Source of the DNA: Fodinibacter sp963763015
Lineage (GTDB): Bacteria > Actinomycetota > Actinomycetes > Actinomycetales > Dermatophilaceae
Length of the DNA: 64,000 nt
NCBI GenBank assembly: GCA_963763015.1
Contig: CAVXML010000013.1
Span: 119,336-183,335, forward strand
Direction: 5' to 3'
Shown: positions 57,637-64,000 of the stretch, in pieces
Position numbering within the stretch: the first letter of the stretch is position 1
How the letters are laid out: every line of letters starts with the position of its first letter
Made by a program: the position numbers and the translations under genes
The notes under the pieces: model-generated
Database searches by the model: none
What the model saw: the letters and a program-made list of their open reading frames with translations, nothing else
What the model was told of the DNA's origin: nothing

Positions 57637-58555
57637 AGCCGCCGTCGTCGAAACCACCGTCGAGTCCCGGGAGGGCGGGCCCCGCGAGGAGGAGCGCTCC
57701 CTCGCCTCCGACGCCTGGCGGGCACTCCGGGGCAACCCCATCTTCTGGGTCTCGGCGGTGCTCATCGCCGTGTTCGTCCTCATGGCCGTCTGGCCGAGCC
57801 TCTTCACCAACACCGACCCCCGGGAAGCCGTGCTCGCCGAGTCGCGGTCACGCCCGGGCGACGGCACGTGGTTCGGCCGGGACGTCCAGGGCTACGACAT
57901 CTACGCCCGCTGCATCTACGGGGCGCGGGCGTCCATCCTCGTCGGCGTGCTGACCACGGTCCTGACCGTTCTGGTGGGAGGCGCGATCGGCATGGTCTCC
58001 GGGTACCTCGGCGGGGGCTGGGACTCGACATTGTCCCGCATCGGCGACATCTTCTTCGCCATCCCGCTCCTCCTCGGCGCGATCATCTTCATGTCGTCCC
58101 TGCCCGACTTCTTCAACGACAGCTACTTCCTCGTGATCATGAAGGTGGTCATCGCCCTGTCGTTCCTCGGGTGGCCACAGCTCGCCAGACTCATGCGCAG
58201 CAGCGTCATCCAGGTCAAGCCGAACGACTACGTCCAGGCGGCCCGCGCCCTGGGAGCCAGCCCGGCGCGGATCATCCGCTCGCACGTCCTGCCCAACTCG
58301 CTCGCGCCGCTCATCGTCGTCGCGACCATCTCCCTCGGTGTCTACATCTCCGTCGAGGCCACCCTCTCCTTCCTCGGCATCGGCCTCCAGCAACCCGCCA
58401 TCTCGTGGGGCATCGACATCAGCTCGGCGATCGTCGGGCTCCGCACCACCCCGCACATGCTCTTCTTCCCCAGCGTCTTCCTCTCCCTGGCCGTGCTCGG
58501 GTTCATCCTCATGGGCGACGCGGTGCGTGACGCCCTCGACCCGAAGAACCGCTGA
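57629..58555 (+). CDS. dppC: Peptide ABC transporter permease DppC
   Basis: The 308-residue partner permease has an N-terminal cytoplasmic extension, then GNPIFWVSAVLIAVFVLMAVWPSLF as the first membrane segment. The EAA loop is YVQAARALGASPARIIRSHVLPNSLAPL near residues 202-229, and GIGLQQPAISWG near 250 is typical of DppC/OppC. ATG 57629 overlaps the dppB stop by 8 nt. It is followed by the two ATPase genes. Confidence 0.93.
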   Translation: MTEAAVVETTVESREGGPREEERSLASDAWRALRGNPIFWVSAVLIAVFVLMAVWPSLFTNTDPREAVLAESRSRPGDGTWFGRDVQGYDIYARCIYGARASILVGVLTTVLTVLVGGAIGMVSGYLGGGWDSTLSRIGDIFFAIPLLLGAIIFMSSLPDFFNDSYFLVIMKVVIALSFLGWPQLARLMRSSVIQVKPNDYVQAARALGASPARIIRSHVLPNSLAPLIVVATISLGVYISVEATLSFLGIGLQQPAISWGIDISSAIVGLRTTPHMLFFPSVFLSLAVLGFILMGDAVRDALDPKNR

Positions 58556-58570
58556 GGCAACGGAGATCCC

Positions 58571-59614
58571 ATGACAACGACACAGGACGTCACCGCCCGC
58601 GCCAAGGGCTCGGACATCACCTACACCCCTCAGGACGGCCTGCTGCTCGAGGTGGAGGACCTCTACGTCGAGTTCCGCACGCCCGACGGCGTCGCCACGG
58701 CGATCAACGGGGTGTCGTTCGAGCTCCACCAGGGCGAGTCGCTCGCGATCCTCGGCGAGTCGGGCTCGGGGAAGTCGGTCACCGCGCAGGCGATCATGGG
58801 CATCCTCGACATGCCCCCGGCCGTCATCCCGCAGGGCCACATCCGCTACTGCGGCCAGGACCTGCTCTCGATGCCCTCGGAGCAGCGCCGACGGACCCGG
58901 GGCCCCGAGATCTCGATGATCTTCCAGGACGCGCTGTCGTCGCTGAACCCGGTCTTCCCGGTGGGCTGGCAGATCGCCGAGATGTTCCGCACCCACCGGG
59001 GCCTGAACAAGTCCGACGCGCTCGACCAGGCGATCCGGCTCATGGAGCGGGTGCAGATCCCGGCGGCCCGCGAGCGCGTCAAGGCCTACCCGCACCAGTT
59101 CTCCGGCGGGATGCGCCAGCGCATCATGATCGCGATGGCCATCGCCCTGGACCCCGCGGTGCTCATCGCCGACGAGCCGACCACGGCTCTCGACGTGACC
59201 GTGCAGGCCCAGATCATGGCGTTGCTCGACGAGCTCCAGCAGGAGCGGCAGATGGGCCTCATCCTCATCACCCACGACCTGGGGGTCGTCGCCGACGTCG
59301 CCGACCGGATCACGGTGATGTACGCAGGGCGGCTGGTCGAGAAGGCGGACGTGCTGGAGCTGTACGCCTCGCCGGCGCACCCGTACACCCGGGGACTGCT
59401 CGAGTCGATCCCGCGCCTGGACCAGAAGGGCCAGACGCTGGCGGCGATCGGGGGTCTCCCGCCCAACCTCATGCGCATCCCCCCGGGCTGCCCGTTCAAC
59501 CCACGGTGCCGCCGGGCCGAGGACATCTGCCGCACCGACCGCCCCGAGCTGCGCGAGGTGGTCCCCGGCCGCTTCTCCGCCTGCCACTTCGCCGAGGAGG
59601 TCATCAATGCCTGA
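58571..59614 (+). CDS. dppD: Peptide ABC transporter ATP-binding protein DppD
   Basis: The 347-residue ATPase has Walker A GESGSGKSVTAQAIMG near residue 60, the signature FSGGMRQRIMIAMAIAL near 177 and Walker B VLIADEPTTALDVTVQAQ near 197-214. The C-terminal oligopeptide extension has cysteines in GCPFNPRCRRAEDIC near 298, known in relatives to bind an iron-sulfur cluster. It pairs with DppF and powers uptake. 15 nt after dppC; overlaps dppF by 8 nt. Confidence 0.93.
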   Translation: MTTTQDVTARAKGSDITYTPQDGLLLEVEDLYVEFRTPDGVATAINGVSFELHQGESLAILGESGSGKSVTAQAIMGILDMPPAVIPQGHIRYCGQDLLSMPSEQRRRTRGPEISMIFQDALSSLNPVFPVGWQIAEMFRTHRGLNKSDALDQAIRLMERVQIPAARERVKAYPHQFSGGMRQRIMIAMAIALDPAVLIADEPTTALDVTVQAQIMALLDELQQERQMGLILITHDLGVVADVADRITVMYAGRLVEKADVLELYASPAHPYTRGLLESIPRLDQKGQTLAAIGGLPPNLMRIPPGCPFNPRCRRAEDICRTDRPELREVVPGRFSACHFAEEVINA

Positions 59615-60845
59615 GGTCATCCTCAGCGCCCAGGACCTGGTCAAGCACTATCCGATCCGCCGGGGCGTGGTGCGCCGGGTCGCCGGACAGGTCCGGGCCG
59701 TCGACGGGGTGAGCTTCGACCTGCACAAGGGCGAGACCCTCGGCATCGTCGGCGAGTCGGGCTGTGGCAAGTCGACGCTGGGCCGCCTCCTCATGAGGCT
59801 CGAGGAGCCGACGTCGGGCAAGGTCATCTTCGGTGGCGAGGACTGGAGCGGCGCCTCAGGGCGGGCGCTGCGTCGCATGCGCCGGGACATCCAGATCGTG
59901 TTCCAGGACCCCTACACCTCGCTCAACCCGCGCATGACGGTGGGCGACATCGTGGGCGAGCCGTTCGAGATCCACCGGGACGTCGTGCCGAAGGGTGGTC
60001 GCCGCAAGCGGGTGCAGGAGCTGCTCGACCTCGTCGGGCTCAACCCCGAGCACATCAACCGCTACCCGCACCAGTTCTCCGGTGGCCAGCGGCAGCGCAT
60101 CGGCATCGCGCGCGGCATCGCGCTCAACCCCTCTGTCCTCGTCTGCGACGAGCCGGTCTCCGCCCTCGACGTGTCGGTCCAGGCGCAGGTCGTCAACCTC
60201 ATGGAGAAGCTCCAGGACGAGCTCGGCCTCGCCTACGTCTTCATCGCCCACGACCTGTCGGTCGTCCGGCACATCTCGGACCGGGTGGGTGTCATGTACC
60301 TGGGGCGGATTGCCGAGCTCGGCGAGGAGGACGAGGTCTACAGCCGCCCCACGCACCCGTACACCCAGGCGTTGCTGTCGGCCGTCCCGGTGCCCGACCC
60401 GACGCTGCGGGGCAAGCGCGAGCAGATCGTGCTGCAGGGCGACGTCCCGTCGCCGGCGAACCCCCCGTCCGGATGCCGGTTCCACACCCGCTGCTGGAAG
60501 GCCCAGGAGATCTGCTCGGTCGACGAGCCGGAGCTCGAGGTGCGTCCGGACGGAGCGGGTGGCCACCTCTCCCGCTGCCACTTCGCCGAGCCACGCCTGA
60601 TCCTCGAGACGATCGACGTCAGCGACGTGGAGCCGGACACCCGCTTCGCGGGCACCGAGATCCAGGACATGAGTGACGTCGGTGAGGGGATGGGGGCCGC
60701 AGGCGGGGGCGAGGACCTGGAGTCCTCGGCGGCCGACGCCGGGGCCGAGCGGTCCTCGGCCCTACGGCCCGACACCGACGTGGCACCCCAGGACACCACC
60801 CGCCTCGTCGACGAACAGCCCGGGGACGACCGGCCGCCGCGCTGA
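59607..60845 (+). CDS. dppF: Peptide ABC transporter ATP-binding protein DppF
   Basis: The 412-residue ATPase has Walker A GESGCGKSTLGRLLM near residue 50, signature FSGGQRQRIGIARGIAL near 157 and Walker B VLVCDEPVSALDVSVQAQ near 176. The oligopeptide-domain cysteines are in GCRFHTRCWKAQEIC near 290. It ends with an unusual acidic, Gly/Ala-rich tail of about 75 residues (from ETIDVSDVEPDTRF) that most DppF proteins lack. Only 4 nt separate its stop from the stop of the convergent rsgA gene. Confidence 0.92.
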   Translation: MPEVILSAQDLVKHYPIRRGVVRRVAGQVRAVDGVSFDLHKGETLGIVGESGCGKSTLGRLLMRLEEPTSGKVIFGGEDWSGASGRALRRMRRDIQIVFQDPYTSLNPRMTVGDIVGEPFEIHRDVVPKGGRRKRVQELLDLVGLNPEHINRYPHQFSGGQRQRIGIARGIALNPSVLVCDEPVSALDVSVQAQVVNLMEKLQDELGLAYVFIAHDLSVVRHISDRVGVMYLGRIAELGEEDEVYSRPTHPYTQALLSAVPVPDPTLRGKREQIVLQGDVPSPANPPSGCRFHTRCWKAQEICSVDEPELEVRPDGAGGHLSRCHFAEPRLILETIDVSDVEPDTRFAGTEIQDMSDVGEGMGAAGGGEDLESSAADAGAERSSALRPDTDVAPQDTTRLVDEQPGDDRPPR

Positions 60846-60849
60846 CCCG

Positions 60850-61875
60850 TCAGTCGCCGGACACCGGGGTCCGGGCGCGCAGGAGCCGCCGGAGCGAGTC
60901 GAGCCGGGCCGGGCCGGCGGGGCCGGCCGCCCCGCTCTCCACCCACGCGTCGAGTGCGCACTCCACCTCGTCGTGCGTGCAGCCGCGTGGGCACTCGGCC
61001 GTGCCCGGCTCGAGGTCGGGGAAGTGCTGCACCACGCGGGAGAGGTCGACGTGCGCCAGGCCGAAGGACCGTACGCCCGGCGTGTCGATGACCCACCCCT
61101 CGTCGTCCGGAAGCGGGAGGGCCACTGCCGAGCTGGAGGTGTGCCGGCCCCTGCCGGTGACGTCGTTGACGACACCGACTGCGCGAAAGGCTTGGGGCAC
61201 AAGGGCGTTCACGAGGGTGGACTTGCCCACTCCGGAGTGCCCGACGAGCACGCTCCGCCGTCCAGAGAGGGCGGCGCGAAGCTCGTCCAGCCCGTCGGTG
61301 CCGGCATCCCGTCGAGCGGTGACCACGTGCCGGACCGAGAGGGGGGCGTACTGGGCGAGGAAGGGGGCGGCGTCAGCGAGGTCCGCCTTCGTGAGGACCA
61401 GGAGCGGTTCCATGCCGGCGTCGTAGGCCGCGACGAGGCACCGGTCGATGAGCCGGGGGCGCGGCTCGGGGTTGGCCAGGGCGGAGACGACCACGAGCTG
61501 GTCGGCGTTGGCGACGATCACCCGCTCCACCGGGTCGGTGTCGTCCGCGGTGCGGCGCAGCACCGTCTCACGTGGGGCGAGCCGAACGATCCGGGCCAGC
61601 GCGCCGTCGGCCCCCGAGCTGTCACCGACGACGTGCACGAGGTCGCCCACGACGATCCCCTTGCGGCCCAGCTCGCGGGCTCGCATGGCGATGACGACCC
61701 GTCGAGAGCCCCCCTCCTCGACCAGGGTCGTGTACCGCCCGCGGTCGACCTGGGTGACGCGCGCCGGCACGGCATCGGCGTGCGTCGGCCGGTCCTTGCT
61801 GCGCGGGCGCGACCCCCGTCGGCTGGGCCGGATGCGGACGTCGGACTCGTCGTAGGAGCTCGCCGATCGAGCCAT
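60850..61875 (-). CDS. rsgA: Ribosome small subunit-dependent GTPase RsgA
   Basis: The 341-residue circularly permuted GTPase helps the late maturation of the 30S subunit. After a basic N-terminal tail and OB domain (VTQVDRGRYTTLVEEGG), the G motifs come in the order G4 LVLTKADL near 160, G1 GHSGVGKSTLVNAL near 214-227 and G3 DTPGVRSFGL near 266. The C-terminal zinc knuckle has Cys residues in CPRGCTHDEVEC near 293-304. Its ATG overlaps the aroA stop (ATGA), so the two form one operon. Confidence 0.93.
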   Translation of the reverse strand: MARSASSYDESDVRIRPSRRGSRPRSKDRPTHADAVPARVTQVDRGRYTTLVEEGGSRRVVIAMRARELGRKGIVVGDLVHVVGDSSGADGALARIVRLAPRETVLRRTADDTDPVERVIVANADQLVVVSALANPEPRPRLIDRCLVAAYDAGMEPLLVLTKADLADAAPFLAQYAPLSVRHVVTARRDAGTDGLDELRAALSGRRSVLVGHSGVGKSTLVNALVPQAFRAVGVVNDVTGRGRHTSSSAVALPLPDDEGWVIDTPGVRSFGLAHVDLSRVVQHFPDLEPGTAECPRGCTHDEVECALDAWVESGAAGPAGPARLDSLRRLLRARTPVSGD

Positions 61876-63164
61876 CAGGCGTCCGCCACTGCCCGCTCGG
61901 CCAGCATCCGGCCCCACAGCGAGGTGAACTCGGGCATCGTCTTGGCCACGGTCCCGACGTCCTCGACGACGACACCGGGCACGACGAGTCCGAGCACCGC
62001 GGCCGCCATGACCATCCGGTGATCGCCATAGGTGCGCACCCGGCCCCCGTGCAGCGACCGCGGGGTGATCCGCAACCCGTCGTCGGTCTCGGCCACCTCG
62101 GCTCCGAGCGCGGTCAGCTCTGTGCTCAGCGCGGCGAGGCGGTCGGTCTCGTGCCCGCGGATGTGTGCCACCCCGCGGATGACGCTGGGGGAGTCGGCGA
62201 GCGCACACAGCGCCGCCACGACCGGGGTGAGCTCGCTGGATCCGCGCAGGTCCAGGTCGACCCCGGACACGACGTCCCCGCCGGTGACGGTCAACCCGGT
62301 CCGGTCCAGGACGACGTCCGCGCCCATCATGTCGAGCACCTCGCGGACGTAGTCACCCCCCTGCGTCGTGTACTGCGGCCACCCCGGTACGTGCACCCGC
62401 CCACCGGTCACGAGCGCCGCGGCGAGGAACTGGGCGGCGTTGGACAGGTCGGGCTCCACCTGGACGTCGAGGGCGTGGACCTCGCTCGGCTCGACCCGCC
62501 AGGTGTGGGGGGCAGCGTCGTCGACGACGACGCCGGCGTCGCGCAGGGTCTCGACCGTCATCTCGATGTGCGGCAGGCTCGGCACGGCCGACCCGTCATG
62601 GTGCACCGCGAGGCCGTGCTCGAAACGGGCGGCGGAGAGCAGCAGGCCGGACACGAACTGGGAGGACGCCGAGGCGTCCAGCGTCACCGCCCCTCCGCGA
62701 ACCGAGCCCCGACCGCGGACGGTGAACGGCAGACCCGGGCGACCCTCGTCGTCGACCTCGACGCCCAGCGTCCGCAGCGCCCGGAGGAAGGGCGCCATGG
62801 GCCGGGTGCGCGCGTGCGGGTCACCGTCGAAGCGCACCGCACCCTGCGCCAGGGCGGCGAGAGGTGGAACGAACCGCATGACGTTCCCCGAGAGCCCACA
62901 GTCCACCGTGGTCCCACCGACGAGGTGGCCGGGGGTCACCAGCCAGTCGTCGTCGACGTCCTCCACCGTGGCGCCCAGGGCACGCAACGCCTGGACCATG
63001 AGGAGGGTGTCGCGTGACCGCAGGGGCAGCCGCAGCCGCGACGCGTCGCCTGCGACTGCGGCGAGGACGAGGTAGCGGTTCGTGAGGGACTTGCTGCCGG
63101 GGAGGACGACCCTCGCGTCGAGGGGCCCCGCGGCTGTGGGTGCCGACCAGTCAGCCGAGGGCAT
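61875..63164 (-). CDS. aroA: 3-phosphoshikimate 1-carboxyvinyltransferase (EPSP synthase)
   Basis: The 429-residue enzyme joins shikimate 3-phosphate and phosphoenolpyruvate in the shikimate pathway. Motifs: VVLPGSKSLTNRYLVLAA near residues 18-36 (substrate binding), DCGLSGNVMRFVPPLAALAQG near 87 and a C-terminal VKTYGDHRMV-like text (RVRTYGDHRMVMAAAVLG) near 380-400. Length is normal. It overlaps the upstream DoxX gene by 14 bp and rsgA by 1 codon, giving a three-gene unit. Confidence 0.95.
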   Translation of the reverse strand: MPSADWSAPTAAGPLDARVVLPGSKSLTNRYLVLAAVAGDASRLRLPLRSRDTLLMVQALRALGATVEDVDDDWLVTPGHLVGGTTVDCGLSGNVMRFVPPLAALAQGAVRFDGDPHARTRPMAPFLRALRTLGVEVDDEGRPGLPFTVRGRGSVRGGAVTLDASASSQFVSGLLLSAARFEHGLAVHHDGSAVPSLPHIEMTVETLRDAGVVVDDAAPHTWRVEPSEVHALDVQVEPDLSNAAQFLAAALVTGGRVHVPGWPQYTTQGGDYVREVLDMMGADVVLDRTGLTVTGGDVVSGVDLDLRGSSELTPVVAALCALADSPSVIRGVAHIRGHETDRLAALSTELTALGAEVAETDDGLRITPRSLHGGRVRTYGDHRMVMAAAVLGLVVPGVVVEDVGTVAKTMPEFTSLWGRMLAERAVADA

Positions 63165-63693
63165 GCTGGGCCCGGACCGCCTTCAGCTTCGCCTCGCGGG
63201 CGGCGGCTCGCGCTGCGTGCCGCGCCTCTCGACGGGTGGTGCGGGCGGCACGCGAGGCGCTGTCGCCCACCATGTGGGCCCGGTAGGCCAGACCCGGCTT
63301 GCCCTCCGTGTCGACGCTCGCGAGCAGGAGGCCACCGAGCACCCCCAGGTTCGTGAGGAACTGCTGCTTCTGCTGGGCCCGGGCCTCGGGGTCCTGCTCG
63401 GACCAGAAGGGGTGGGCCACGATGGTGGTGGGCACCACGGTGACGGCGAGGACCATCGAGGCGATGCGGGGCAGCCGGCCGAGGGCGAGCAGGGTGCCGG
63501 CCCCCAGCATCGCGGCACCGTTGGCCCGCACGAGCAGCTCGGGGTCGTCCGGCAGGCCGAGGGTGGGTCCGACCTTCTCGATGAGCGGGCGCGCCGAGGG
63601 GACGGTGCGCCCGGGGTGCTTCAGCTGGTCAAGGCCCCCGGCGACGAACATCGCGGCGAGCATGGGGCGGGCGATTCGACGCACCAGTGTCAT
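63151..63693 (-). CDS. DoxX family membrane protein
   Basis: The 180-residue protein has about four membrane segments, with ARPMLAAMFVAGGLDQLKHP near residue 8, ANGAAMLGAGTLLALGRLPRIASMVLAVTVVPTTIVAHPF near 57-96 and NLGVLGGLLLASVD near 114. The C-terminal 45 residues are basic and helical, probably cytoplasmic. DoxX proteins are linked to redox or quinone chemistry, but the role here is unknown. It is the first gene of the DoxX-aroA-rsgA unit. Confidence 0.85.
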   Translation of the reverse strand: MTLVRRIARPMLAAMFVAGGLDQLKHPGRTVPSARPLIEKVGPTLGLPDDPELLVRANGAAMLGAGTLLALGRLPRIASMVLAVTVVPTTIVAHPFWSEQDPEARAQQKQQFLTNLGVLGGLLLASVDTEGKPGLAYRAHMVGDSASRAARTTRREARHAARAAAREAKLKAVRAQHALG

Positions 63694-63764
63694 GGGGTCC
63701 TCCGGGTGGGTTCCTGCTGGTCAGGAGTTCCGTGCCTACGGTAGTTGCTTCGCGAGGGGGTGCG

Positions 63765-63770
63765 TAGCCT
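63765..63770 (+). promoter_or_regulatory. TAGCCT -10 box for the YedK/HMCES gene
   Basis: TAGCCT ends 7 nt before the ATG at 63778. Confidence 0.5.
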
Positions 63771-63777
63771 GAGGTGC

Positions 63778-64000
63778 ATGTGTGGTCGGTATGCCGCGAC
63801 GGCCAACCCCGACGAGCTCGTCGAGGAGTTCGAGGTCGAGGACGACCGCACGGCCCAGCGCGGGCGAAGCATCCTCGCCGCCCCCCAGGACCCACCGCCC
63901 GGGCGCCCGGACCACAACATGGCCCCGACGAAGCAGGCCCCCGTCGTCCTGGCCCGACCGGCCAGGGACGACCGGGAGGGCCGGCCCAGCCGCCAGCTCC
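63778..64000 (+). CDS. SOS response-associated peptidase (YedK/HMCES), 5' part
   Basis: Only the first 74 codons lie in the window. They start MCGRYAATANPDELVEEFEV, where Cys2 becomes the N-terminal residue that forms a DNA-protein crosslink with abasic sites, and NMAPTKQAPVVL near residue 47 carries the conserved N-x-A-P-T motif. The protein shields abasic sites in single-stranded DNA. In mycobacteria the equivalent (Rv3226c) is also next to aroA. The 3' end is outside the window. Confidence 0.9.
   Translation, partial: MCGRYAATANPDELVEEFEVEDDRTAQRGRSILAAPQDPPPGRPDHNMAPTKQAPVVLARPARDDREGRPSRQL

Overview
The window is a high-GC chromosome segment with dense coding, many GTG starts, short or overlapping gene junctions and a WhiB-family regulator. 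These traits point to an actinobacterium. From memory, the gene order from the ParA ATPase through the DEAD-box helicase, ferritin-like protein, DUF3107, TetR, MoeZ, AdnA/AdnB, phosphotransferase, NudC, mycoredoxin, UvrD2, WhiB7, ABC1 kinase, DUF2342 protein, PDZ/Lon protease and UPF0182 follows the mycobacterial Rv3213c-Rv3193c block. The accessory content and the hisN, rsgA and aroA genes fit a member of Micrococcales, perhaps Intrasporangiaceae; that placement is tentative. No phage, insertion sequence, plasmid or CRISPR array was seen.

Layout. 1-9.4 kb: metabolic genes (M24 aminopeptidase, DUF2332, a beta-lactamase-like lipoprotein, glpK, a MaoC protein, a PHP phosphoesterase, purU) and an AbiEi/DUF559-type protein bordered by two copies of a palindromic repeat. 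9.4-16 kb: a broken DUF2252 gene, sdaA, a RecB-like nuclease, VOC and GNAT enzymes, a LysR regulator and ParA. 16-22.8 kb: an alcohol dehydrogenase, the RNA helicase, two YmgE-type membrane proteins with matching leaders, TetR and MoeZ. 22.9-34 kb: DNA repair and redox genes (AdnA, AdnB, phosphotransferase, NudC, mycoredoxin, UvrD2). 34-35.4 kb: whiB7 with a leader ORF and an intrinsic attenuator, then two tiny coupled ORFs. 35.4-48.8 kb: a Tat-exported multicopper oxidase, an HhH-GPD protein, the ABC1 kinase, a ThiF/TOMM-like protein, a SprT-like metalloprotease, Nudix, DUF2342, MoaE, the PDZ-Lon protease and UPF0182. 48.9-64 kb: initiator tRNA, NDH-2, a pair of M16 peptidases (the second with a damaged start), Ogt, hisN, a complete dpp-type peptide transporter operon, rsgA, aroA, a DoxX protein and the start of a YedK/HMCES protein.

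Two themes link the genes. One is genome maintenance and stress: AdnAB, UvrD2, HhH-GPD, Ogt, YedK, mycoredoxin, NudC and WhiB7. The other is gene control: at least fifteen genes carry a TAnnnT box 6-8 nt before the start codon and no Shine-Dalgarno sequence, as expected for leaderless mRNAs, while whiB7 has a long attenuated leader. No clearly new multi-gene system was found. The most notable items are the whiB7 leader, the 25-bp duplication at the second M16 gene, the degenerate ATPase site of the AdnA-like subunit and the paired regulatory elements before the two YmgE paralogues.
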